DNA of 64,000 nucleotides, from contig JAUPFV010000001.1 in NCBI GenBank assembly GCA_036936605.1, positions 344,359,081 through 344,423,080 of the forward strand, given 5' to 3'. Position 1 is the stretch's first letter; each line of letters starts with the position of its first letter. The stretch is from Limnanthes douglasii subsp. nivea. Lineage: Eukaryota > Streptophyta > Magnoliopsida > Brassicales > Limnanthaceae. Position numbers and translations under genes: made by a program. Below are positions 48,600-58,026 of the stretch, one piece after another. A model generated the notes under the pieces. That model ran no database searches. It worked only from the letters and a program-made list of their open reading frames with translations, and was not told the DNA's origin.

Positions 48600-49493
48600 A
48601 CTTTACACATTATTTTATTTCTTATTGACCATCACCAAGAGGACTAGCAACATAATAGGCAGTAGCATTGTTTGAACTCGCAACAACATTTGAGCCAATT
48701 TTCATTCTTTCATTATTATTGTCCCACCATTTAAGGTAACTTTTTAGCTTAAAACAATTATCCTTAGTGTGACCTTTCTTGAAGACAGTGAGTGCATCTC
48801 ATATATTCTTTCTTTCCTTTATCAAAATTTCTTTTACCATTTGCTTGATACGTTCTCATGATCATGACAGAAGCTTTGATATTAAAATCATTTAAACTAG
48901 TCTTTTTTTCAACAGAAAGAATAAGAGCATATGCTCTCTTGATGGAGGGCATGTGATCCATCAAGAGTATCTGATCCTTTCCTCCTTCAGAATTTCTATT
49001 AAGCCCAAGCAAAAATAGCATCAACCTATCTTCAAATTCTCTTTTAGTTAACTCCACCACATTCACATTTTTTTCATACTTATAGATAGGAAAGGTCTTA
49101 GGGAAGTTCATTCATCCCATAGTCTTTTAACTTTTGAAAAGTAAGCAACAACACTCAGACTTCCTTGGGTAAGAGGACTGATTTCTCTATTTAATTCGTA
49201 AACCATGGGTGCATTGTAGCAGCCATATTTTTGGGCTATTTCTTCCCACGGTTCTTTAGCAATGTCCAGGAACATAAATTGTTCCTTTAAATGATCATAA
49301 ATCGAATTAATAATCCAGGAACATACCATGCTATTGAATTGATTTCATCTGTCATATTCATGAGAAAATAACACAGGTTGATTGATATTCCATCAATAAT
49401 ACTAAGCTTATGTTTGACCGAAAGAGACAGCCTAATGGCTCTGCACCAAACAACATAATTTTTCTCAGTTAATTTTGTGCTAGTAATTAGCAT
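48600..49493 (-). pseudogene. gag: Cop-3 gag
   Basis: Three overlapping minus frames (49,287-49,493; 49,108-49,329; 48,764-49,111) together give a copia gag. It shows LTEKNYVVWCRAIRLSLSVKHKL, WDNNN-type ends, KEPWEEIAQKY, GSLSVVAYFSKVKRLWDE and LMLFLLGLN. The zinc knuckle begins MRCTHCLQERSH and is then broken by a frame change near 48,764. Two frameshifts separate the pieces. The ATG near 49,491 is a plausible start, about 150 bases inside the primer-binding site. Confidence 0.75.
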
Positions 49494-49647
49494 ACCTGGA
49501 TTGTCAAAATGATGGTTGAGAGCATCTCCATTGTTTTTCTTTGAATATTACTTTCTTGATTTGATCCTCTTTAATCTTCTACATCATTTGTGTTATAGAA
49601 GAGAAATTATTTCAACAAAGAAAAACAAGTTAATTTTTTATAGTGCT

Positions 49648-49664
49648 GCTCTGATAACATACCA
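49648..49664 (-). promoter_or_regulatory. Primer-binding site of Cop-3, with a 5-base insertion
   Basis: The minus strand reads TGGTATGTTATCAGAGC. The usual plant copia site for initiator methionine tRNA is TGGTATCAGAGC, so five extra bases lie in the middle. This would weaken primer pairing. Confidence 0.6.
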
Positions 49665-50137
49665 TCGCATGCATCAGACCTTCATATCGGATCACAATCA
49701 CTAGTGCTACAAAAGCACCATTTAAAATAGATAAAAGTACACGCAAAGCTTAAAACAGGTTCGGTAGAGTTTTAACACTATAAAACAAAATATTTAATTT
49801 TTCTTTTCTTTTCTCTCCTCGCAATATAATTAAAACACAAGGTTTAAGGATTTTCTATTTTTTGTCCTAAACACATGTGAAAATAATTTAAATTTTGTTG
49901 TAAAAGTATGTTCAAATTATAAACTAAAATTTTATATAAAAATTTAAACAATTTAAAAATATATAAATTTTATATTCTAATGAATATTAATTATTTGACT
50001 AAAAATATATAAAATGATTGGATAAATAATTAAATAATTATGATTAAATCAATACAATACTTTATGATACCGTTTATTTTAAAACATTATGACAGTTTGA
50101 TTGAATATCCGCAAAGATAAACAAGCTAAGATGTTTT
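49665..50137. other. AT-rich spacer above Cop-3
   Basis: No LTR matching Cop-3, no coding frame and no RNA gene is recognised. The sequence is AT-rich with short A and T runs. Confidence 0.55.
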
Positions 50138-50321
50138 TAAGGGTAGTCAAGTTGGTTGAGTAAGATATGTTTGTGACCAAAGGTCATGAGTTCGAGCTCT
50201 CTACATACGTTTTCTCGGATGAGTCTCTTACTTTGCGTGGTTTACCTTCTGGCGTAGGTTTGCATGGTTTACCCTATGTGCACTCTGAGTAGAGGCTGTG
50301 AGTTTCCTCCGAAAAAAAAAA
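50138..50321 (+). mobile_element. SINE-like element (tRNA-derived)
   Basis: A box-A-like GTAGTCAAGTTGG (50,143-50,155) and a box-B-like GAGTTCGAGCTC (50,188-50,199) have the spacing of an internal RNA polymerase III promoter. A non-coding body and an A-rich tail (50,312-50,321) follow. This is the plan of plant tRNA-derived SINEs. I did not find a clear target-site duplication. Confidence 0.65.
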
Positions 50322-50652
50322 CAACAAAAATAATTAAGACACAAAAGGACAATAACAAAAATATAAGTTAAACCGTAATTAGGACTTCAAAAAAAAATTA
50401 CAAAAACATAACAGAATTGTACAACTTGTATTTTTATCATAGTAAAAGTAATCGACGTCTGTTCAACGCTCATCGTCTATATTTAGATTGGTTAAAAGTT
50501 GCAGAATCAAACTGTGGAAAGGAAGCACAGGTCCGAATGATTTTCTAAATCTCAAGAGGTGATCTTTTTCTATTGCCACAACAGTTATAGTTGACATATG
50601 ATAATGAGTATTCACTTCAAATTAAACCTTTTTTTTTTTTCATATCATATAG
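50322..50652. other. Spacer or intron before the candidate exon
   Basis: The sequence ends in a long T tract followed by CATATCATATAG, a good 3' splice acceptor (AG at 50,651-50,652). If it is real, this stretch is the end of an intron in the 5' untranslated region. No 5' exon is recognised upstream. Confidence 0.45.
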
Positions 50653-50667
50653 GAGGTACATATAACG

Positions 50668-50937
50668 ATGTCAACTAGTATCAAGTCCGCCCTGACTTCG
50701 CGTTTGAATCGAGATGTCGATTATTTGAGTTTTAATCGACATCCCCGTTCCCCCAGTTCGGTTTTCCCTCCTCACGCATCTGTAGATGGTTCAGATTTCT
50801 ACCATGAAGATCCATATGCGCTTGTTAGATCTATACGGTCTAACTTGGTACATGATGCAGCCGTTGCCCGATGTCTATCCACCTTCGCTGATCTGGAATT
50901 TCCATCCATCGATGAATCAACGGCCCAATACATATTG
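50668..50937 (+). CDS. Candidate first coding exon of a host gene (unrecognised)
   Basis: The 90-codon frame starts at ATG 50,668 and ends in phase 0 at a strong splice donor, GTAAGT (50,938-50,943). A long pyrimidine tract and AG at 50,651-50,652 precede it, so the exon may start at 50,653. The codon use and base composition are more balanced than the surrounding AT-rich DNA. The start MSTSIKSALTSRLNRD could be an N-terminal targeting peptide, being rich in Ser, Arg and Leu. The later part HEDPYALVRSIRSNLVHDAA looks helical. I do not recognise the protein. No further exon was found before or after Cop-4, so the gene may be cut off or its exons may be too short to see. Confidence 0.5.
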
Positions 50938-50964
50938 GTAAGTAAAATAAAAGATCAATAAATG

Positions 50965-51055
50965 GGGTAATTAGCTATCTCTTAAGTGGTAACTAATTCA
51001 TAGGTTCGAATCTTAATTTTAAAATATGGTAGGATATTCGTACGATTGGGTAAAT
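50965..51055 (+). mobile_element. SINE-like fragment after the exon
   Basis: TAGCTATCTCTTAAGTGG (50,972-50,989) and GGTTCGAATC (51,003-51,012) resemble boxes A and B of a polymerase III promoter at normal spacing. The body is cut short where Cop-4 begins, and no A tail remains. Confidence 0.4.
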
Positions 51056-51359
51056 GTACAACAAAGGCAAAAAAATGAGAATAAAACAAACATAAATGGT
51101 TAACAGAATTCATCAAATTATGTCTATATTTCTACGTTTTTGATTTTGCTCCAGATCCAATTTATTAGATTGGACTTTTTGACTCCGTACTTTCGATACA
51201 CTCATAAAATTAGTTATGAGTTTTATATAAACTTCCACATAGAGGAATAATAAATGATTAAAAGGGTTATTAACTCTGATTACTAAGTTATTAGTGACTC
51301 ACTAAATGACTTCACCACTCTCTAAGAATTCAAAACGTCTTCACGTTCTTCGGCTAACA
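51056..51359 (-). repeat. 3' LTR of Cop-4 with polypurine tract
   Basis: On the minus strand a purine-rich GTCTCGAGTGAGAGAT (51,360-51,375) precedes the LTR start TGTTAGCCGAAGAAC. The LTR pairs with 54,898-55,199. Its lower end is uncertain by about 10 bases, because the two copies differ there. Confidence 0.7.
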
Positions 51360-51375
51360 ATCTCTCACTCGAGAC

Positions 51376-54300
51376 TAGTTTCAATGGTACTGGTAGGCTT
51401 GCGAACCAATTGAAGCTGAACAAAACTTTAGTTTTGCAATAACTATTATCTTTGTCAATATATCAGCTGATTTCTTGCTTCCTTGGTTCTTTTCTTATAA
51501 AAACACATCATCCTCCAATAAAGAGTTGATGAAATGATAACGAAGACCGATATATTTGGTTCTAGAACGAAATGTTGAATTATTTTCCAAGTGAATTGCA
51601 CTATGAATATAACTATGCATAACCTTCTTAATCTAGTTTGAATCCCGATTCGGTTAACAGACCTCAAAGCCATATATCTATTTACTAGTTTTGGTCACTA
51701 TTATATACTCAGCCTTTGTACGTGATATAGTGACAATATTATGTAACTTTGATATCCAACTAACAACTGTAGTTCCAAAAGTGATTATATAAGTAGTGGT
51801 GCTTTTCCGGTGATCGACTTCACCTCTAAATTTGCATCTACGTAGCCTTGTACCTTTAAACCACCCTTACTAAAGTACAAACACTTTCTTTTAGTTCATA
51901 GTAGGGACCTTAAAATCCACAACTGCCTCTGTATGACCAATTTCTCGTCACGTACATACCATTGCATACATCAAACTCCCAATGGTTAAGACGTAACGAA
52001 CCTTAACCATGAAGCATTTCTCTTCCTATTTCTAGAGGGATTGATCCTTCGATAAACGAAAGTGACATGCCAATGGTGTACTAACTGGCTTGGCATCACC
52101 CATGTTAAATATTTTTCGAAACAAGATCTATGTACTCTGACTGAGATAACTGCAGAACTCTTTCCTATGCTTATCTCTTGTGATTTGTATTCCAAAGATC
52201 TTCTTTGTTGGATCCAAGTCCTTCCTCTAAAATTCTTCTGATACTTTTTTCTTCAATATTCTCATATCATCTATATTTGAATCTGCTATTAACATAGCAT
52301 CAACATAGAGTAGGAAAATAATATAACTTAACTTACATATTTTGAAATAGCAATGGTGGTCAGTATTGAACTTCTGACAACTCTTCTTGTGCATAAAACT
52401 ATCATACTTCTTATACGACTGTCTTATGGCTTATTTTGGACCATATAAAATTTTATTGAGTCTGAATACCATGTTTTATTTCTTTTTTAATTTTTTTTTA
52501 TGGTTTATACATGTATATCTCCTCATAAAAGTCCCCATGAAAAAATGTAGTCTCTATGTCTAACTGTTCAAGATAAAGGGCTTCAATGACAAAAATACTC
52601 AACACTCATCTAATAGTATTTAGCTTTATAACCGGAGTAAAAATATCGATGTAATCATTTCCTTCTTCTTGTTAGAATCATTTGACGACTAGTCTAGTTT
52701 TTTTTTATCTTTTAGAGCCATCATACTCGTATTTCCCCCGGTACAACCATTTGGTATGAAGTGCCTACTTACCCATGAATAACTCAGCTAGTTCGCATGC
52801 GTGATTTGAGATTAAAGACTTCATGTCATTTTTCATGGAAAGATCTGACTTGCTAGCATCATTGGTTTGACAAGCTTCATCATAGAATTTCAAGCTCCCT
52901 CAACATTGGTCAACAACAGATAGTTTAAAACATGAGTTGGTACGTCGGCTACAATATGTCAGACTACTATGTATTACTTTGTACAACGGACGACATTGCT
53001 GAGGGATAAATCCAATCAGTTTTGTTTCTTGACTATCTAAGACTTCTTCAACATTTACAAACACTGGCTTACTCGGCCCGTTGACCAGGTAAGCCGATGT
53101 GTTGACTATTTCTACCCATAACGATTTTGGTAGACTTGAATGCATACAAATGCTTCTAGCCGTTTCTATCAATATTTGTTTCATATGCTCGGAAATACCA
53201 TTGTGTTGAGGCGTATCCAGAACGGTTGTCTCCGTCCTGATCATGTGCTCATATCAAAACTTTTTGAATATAGTGTCCTCATATTCACTATTTAAGATTT
53301 ATGCTTTTGAAAGTAAACCCATACCTTTCGAGAATGATCATCGATAAAAGTCACGAAGTAGTGTTTCCCTCCTATAGATGAAACAATTGTTTGCCCCAAA
53401 AATCCAGAGTGAACAAGATTTTGCCTTTATTTCTTTGAGGTTCTGCCACTTGTCTGAAAATTGGTCATTTTTTTGTTATCCAAGTATGCAGTCTTCGCAC
53501 ATGTCTATATCAATTGACTGTAGACCTGTTAGTTTCCCATTCGAGTGCATAATTCTTGTCCTATTATCACTAATGTGGCTAAGTCTCTAGTGCCACATGT
53601 TTTGATTTTCGTGTCCTAATGCTATTGCAATTGAGCATCGCGCCTTTTTTGTCTTATAAAGAGTACGACTCTTTTTTTTCGTGTGCAACCATCATTGCAC
53701 ACTTTAAAATATTCTTATTCTCGCAATGGAAACAGTATTATAGCCTTCGCTAGCCAACTTTCCTATTGAGATTAGGTTCTTTCTCAGGTCAGGGATATAC
53801 GTGACTTCTTTGGCTCCCAAATAGACCCATTCAACTTAAGCTTCACTATAACTTTACCAACAATATCACATGGTTGATAATCACCAAAATATACATTTCT
53901 AACGTTTCCAAGGACATACTTCTTTAAAATTTCTTGCTTCGAAGTAGTTGAAATGATGCTTCAGGGTCTAACAACTAAAACTTTTCCTTACTTTCGGAGT
54001 AACATATCAACACATCATCTCCTTCTAAAGTGATATTTTCCTTTGTCTTCGTCTCCTTATCCTTTGCTTCTCTCTTGCACTGAATTTTATAGTGTCTCGT
54101 CTTCCAGAGTTCCAACATTTGACATGTTTTTACCCTACAGAATTTTGAGGATTTCTAAACTTGGACCTCTCGTATTTTGATCTACCGTGGTAGTTCGATT
54201 TGTCGTGTCCATTCCTTCTGGTTGAGTTTCTTCCTCTCGGATCTTTGTGCAAGACTGAGGGTTTGATGTTTCACTTGACTCTCACCACTAAATCTCTTCA

Positions 54301-54880
54301 CTAGGAACCATATTACATATATGATCAAATTTTAACTTATTGTTTCCTAAGGAGCTACTCATAGCCGTGAAGGTAACATTCTAACTTACTGGTAGGGAAG
54401 ACAAAAGTATCAATTTCATCGTATTTCTTAATCAAAATCAATTTTATCCGAACTAAACTGGGTTATGATTGTGTGGTGTTAAGCTACTGTTGCGCTATCT
54501 ATCATTCAAAAATTCAATAATCGCCTAACCAAGTGAAGTTGTTTAAACATCGATGTCTTCTCATACATACTGGATAGAGCCTTCATAAGATCAACAACGG
54601 ATGTTTCCTTTATGATATTGAAGCCAACAATACATGATATCATCAATTAGATCACTCCAAGGGCTTGTATGTCAAGAATATTGCATTCTTCATCTTCTAT
54701 ACTCTCTCGATTATTTTCTGAAAGGGGTTAATAAAGCTTTTTCTGGTACTGATTTTCTTTAATATGCATCTTCCAAAACTTTAAATTTGCACCATCAAAT
54801 TTTTTGAGTCTCATTTTTCTTTTGTATGTAGCCATTAATCTCACTCAAATTTGACCTCCTATGGATCGTTCATAAATCTA
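51376..54880 (-). pseudogene. Cop-4 gag-pol remnant
   Basis: The best piece is integrase at 52,900-53,244 (TTVLDTPQHNGISEHMKQILIETARSI and LPKSLWVEIVNTSAYLVN in succession), with the catalytic Glu present in the family position. RNase H and RT lie at about 51,400-52,700 in broken frames: 51,455-51,673 reads RNase H backwards from VNRIGI, and 51,986-52,195 reads the RT end with FEKYLTWVMPSQ. The GAG-pre-integrase and protease region is at about 53,500-54,000. Gag, with a zinc-knuckle-like stretch (VKCWNSGRRD) near 54,100, runs to about 54,870. Stops and frameshifts are dense throughout, so it is inactive. Confidence 0.7.
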
Positions 54881-54883
54881 ATT

Positions 54884-54894
54884 CTCTGACACCA
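54884..54894 (-). promoter_or_regulatory. Primer-binding site of Cop-4
   Basis: TGGTGTCAGAG on the minus strand differs by one base from the initiator methionine tRNA site (TGGTATCAGAG) of plant copia elements and follows the LTR end by a few bases. Confidence 0.7.
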
Positions 54895-54897
54895 GTT

Positions 54898-55199
54898 ATT
54901 GGAAAAATGCATAACTATATTATAAAAATAAAAAACATAAACTATTAAGAGAGTTCAACAAATTATGCATACATCTCCTGAACTATTGTAGATCAATTTT
55001 ATTAAAAAATACTATGTGAATTTATATTTTTGATACACTTAAAAAAGTTAGGTGTGGGTTTTATATGGGCTTCAACACACAAAGGAAGCATAAACAATTA
55101 TAAACGTTATTAACTAGGATTACTAAGTCATTAATGACTGACTAAATGACTTTACTATTGTCTCATAATTAAAAACATCTTTAGGCCCCTCAGCTAACA
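54898..55199 (-). repeat. 5' LTR of Cop-4
   Basis: Starts TGTTAGCTGAGGGG on the minus strand and ends near TTTTTCCAATAA, a changed CCAACA, before the primer-binding site. A TATA-like CCCATATAAAACCC lies near 55,055. Confidence 0.72.
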
Positions 55200-55976
55200 C
55201 ATATATGTCTGTTTGTATTATAATAATGTTTGTTTTGTATCTTGTATATGCAAAAGATACATTTATTATCAGTTCTGTTTCTCAAAAATAGATTTAGAAG
55301 ATCTAAGAGATGATCATTAATTTTTTTATTCATGATTAAAGTTTATTAAAAAGGGTATCATAAATCTAACACGAGTTGGTTAGGTCGGTGTAAATTCAAA
55401 ACGGACTAAAATAATTGTTATTTTTTATATATGTTTTAGATTTTAATGGGAAATGTTTATAAAATAATTTATTTTTTCTATAACTCTTTAAAAATTATAT
55501 TATTATATATATATTATACATATATTAGAAAAACTCTTTAAAAAGCCAACTCTCTTACTATTTCAGTAATAAAGTATGGTATTTTTTTCTCCAATTGAGC
55601 AAACAAATAGAAATAAAAGACATATCGCAGAATTTTATTTCGTACAACATGTAGTGGCATCATTCTACTATCCTTTCACATCTACAAACACGACAAGATC
55701 AATTGTTCCTTGATCATTGGCTGAGATTATAGATCCATTCATACCCTTTAGTGACTCAGTTATTTCTAGAAACAAATAAGTACCTTCAAAATTCTTCGAC
55801 AGACATGTTTGTGAACCTTCATACTAACAATAACATTATTCTCACCTTCGACAAAGCTAACCGTTAGGTTCCAACAAACGTATTTGCACCTATGTTTTGG
55901 CCTAACTCATGTCATCGTAGACATTCAACAGTTCATTCTCTTTAAGTCTTCGGTTTTCCATCACCATCATTATAAC
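55200..55976. other. Spacer between Cop-4 and Tat-5
   Basis: Mostly AT-rich. The stretch 55,620-55,940 is less AT-rich and on the minus strand reads short open pieces (for example FVEGENNVIVSMKVHKHV) broken by stops. I do not recognise it; it could be a decayed exon or transposon piece. No continuation of the plus-strand host exon was identified. Confidence 0.5.
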
Positions 55977-56301
55977 TGATAAGGGAGCAATTCGCCGATA
56001 ATAAGAACAAGGAGCCAATTGTGAATAGAAGGAAGTTAAAATGTCTATTAGAGTATTTATCATTAATTAGAGAGTAATTTGTAAACAATGTATATAATAA
56101 GAGACTAAAGGGGAAATAAAGTAAGCCCACCAATGACATAAATGGGTCCACCTTCCCATACTATGAAAGAGGATTCTTTATTCTTGGTAGGTGGGACATT
56201 CCACATTATTATATTCTGTTTGCTTTTTCTCTCTCTACACTCTCTCTAGTCACATCAGATTCAAGATTCAATATATTCCCTAGTCATTTATTCTCTCATC
56301 A
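55977..56301 (+). repeat. 5' LTR of Tat-5
   Basis: Starts TGATAAGGGAGC and ends CATCA, one base before the primer-binding site. A TATA box (GTATATAATAAGAG) lies at about 56,090-56,103. A pyrimidine-rich TTTTTCTCTCTCTACACTCTC tract follows at about 56,225, typical of plant 5' leader DNA. Confidence 0.75.
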
Positions 56302-56302
56302 T

Positions 56303-56320
56303 TGGCGCCGTCTGTGGGAA
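56303..56320 (+). promoter_or_regulatory. Primer-binding site of Tat-5
   Basis: TGGCGCCGTCTGTGGGAA, a primer-binding site widely seen in plant Ty3/gypsy elements. It differs from the TGGCAACCACAGTGGGAG site of Tat-1 to Tat-3 and is related to the Tat-4 leader, so two subfamilies are present. Confidence 0.85.
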
Positions 56321-56367
56321 CCCGTGATACCAAAAATGATTTTTTTTTGAAAATCGCGATTGAAAAG

Positions 56368-58026
56368 ATGAATGACGAGGCTATCGAGGAGATGGTCGGG
56401 AGAGAAGTAGCCCAAACCGTTTCGTTATCTGAGGGAGAAGAAGCCCCGGGTCGGGAGTGATATGCCCAGGGTCGGGACAAGCGGTCGACCCTTATCATGG
56501 CCAGAAGACAGCTCCTGGAAGATATTGCCAGACTGAACGTTGAAAGAGAGCGGGCATTAGACGAGAAAAGGGTTCGGGAAGGAAAAGGCAAAGAACCGTT
56601 CATGGCTAGCCGCGGAGGCAACCCGACTACGGGACACCGCATCGAGGCCCAACCTGTCAGATATTATCGGGAGCCTCGTACCGAGGAGGGGCAAAACACC
56701 AGAGAACAGCGGTACCTAGAGGATAACCGCGGCGTTTCCGCCGATTGCACCTCGGATGACTCATCAGGAAGGGAGTACCGACGACGGGAAATGATGAGTA
56801 AACGCGCACAGAAAAATCGTTCCAGACGCCACAGGGGACCCCGATCACACTCTCCGAAGTACAAAAAAGGTAGCACCGAAAAGAAAACACCAGTGTCATT
56901 TGAGAAAGAAGAAATGTCGGCGGACAGCAGGGAAGAGCGGGTAGCACTGTCTCAAGTGCAATGGCAACGTTCGAACAGCCAGAACCAAGGTTACCGAACC
57001 AGCAGCCAATTTATCAATCCAGGGGATGAGGGACTTTACGGAGTTCGGACAGAACGACTCGGAGGCGGAGCGTTCAGGTACGGGATGAATTGGAGAGCTT
57101 CACCATTGTCCAATGAGATATTAGCAGGGCAACTCCCGAAGAGGTTTGATATTTCAAAATTGGAAAAATATAACGGGAAGAAGGACCCGAATAACCACTT
57201 GGAAGCCTTCTAAAACTTAATGCTGAATTTTGACAATGACGATAAACTCCTATGTAGGGTATTTTCGATGAATTTCCGGGACCGGGCATCCAAGTGGTAC
57301 AGCCGATTACCACAAGGTTGCATCAAAAACTTCGGGATGTTCTGGACGATGTTTAGACAACATTTCGTCGGAAGCAAGAGTTTCCGAGCCAACGGAGAAA
57401 CTATTATGAATTGTAAGCAGAGGTTGGGGGAGAGCCTCAGGGAGTATACCAGGCGTTTTATCGACGCTAAAACCGACCTAGACCATTGCGAGGAAAACGT
57501 GGCGCTAACCGCGTATCGCTTGGGCTTGCTCCCGGGACCAATGAAGCAAGCGGTAACCAAAAAGCAAGAATTCATTTTTTCCGCCCTTCTGGCTCAAATA
57601 GAAAAACAAATATTGATCGAAGAAACCGAGGCATCCGAACTAGCTGCCCAAATTCAGCAGAGCGCGCAAGCGACGGTCGTGATAAGACGAGGGACTCAAT
57701 CCAGCTACGCTCAGGCAGCCCAGCCGGTTAGCACAATACCCCCGACCCAGTCCTTACCTATCAAGCCTTCGGCTCCGCCGAGCCAAAAAACGAAGCAGAC
57801 GAGAGAAACGGTTTCACAACCCATATCTAACAAATGGATTCGCCCTGCTTATTTCGCCGACCTGACGGAATGTGTATCGTCAATCTACGAAAAAACTAAG
57901 AAAATCGGGATGTATCGAAGGCCCTTTCCAATACCAACGCCTCGGGAATAGAGGAATAACCGTTATTGTCGCTATCACGAAGACGTGGGGCACGATACCA
58001 AGGAATGCATTGCCCTCAAAAAATAA
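56368..58026 (+). pseudogene. gag: Tat-5 gag, with four premature stops
   Basis: The likely start is ATG 56,368 (MNDEAIEEMVGREV), in frame with the rest. The N-terminal half is Arg/Glu-rich. The capsid-like part has FDISKLEKYNGKKDPNNHLEAF and ASKWYSRLPQGCIKNF, and the C-terminal box reads CRYHEDVGHDTKECIALKK at about 57,968-58,023. Stops lie in one frame at 56,458 (TGA), 57,211 (TAA), 57,949 (TAG) and 58,024 (TAA). The first three replace expected Arg or Gln codons and fit C-to-T changes. By family comparison the last more likely replaces Glu. Gag and pol are continuous in the same frame. Confidence 0.85.

Larger units (their letters stand above)
45040..49664 (-). mobile_element. Cop-3: Ty1/copia element, moderately preserved
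   Basis: Order on the minus strand: primer-binding site (49,648-49,664), gag, protease, integrase, RT, RNase H, polypurine tract (45,222-45,236) and a 3' LTR (below 45,221). This is the copia order, with integrase before RT. No sequence matching the 3' LTR is seen above the primer-binding site, so the 5' LTR seems lost. The lower edge of the 3' LTR, given as 45,040, is approximate. Confidence 0.8.
51056..55199 (-). mobile_element. Cop-4: copia element with both LTRs, downstream of the host exon
   Basis: The two LTRs (51,056-51,359 and 54,898-55,199) match along their length, sharing AAATTATG, TTTTGATACACT, TTATTAACT and CTAAATGACTT segments, but with many differences. The copy is therefore old. 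The element lies 0.1 kb downstream of the exon's GTAAGT donor and runs opposite to the gene, as if inserted in an intron. Gag-pol is badly decayed. Confidence 0.78.

Noticed and set aside
50143..50199. Functional tRNA gene
   Set aside because: Box A and B motifs are present but no cloverleaf or anticodon arm can be folded, and an A tail follows; it fits a SINE.
55620..55940. Second exon of the host gene on the minus or plus strand
   Set aside because: Short open pieces exist on the minus strand only, opposite to the candidate exon, and stops break them.
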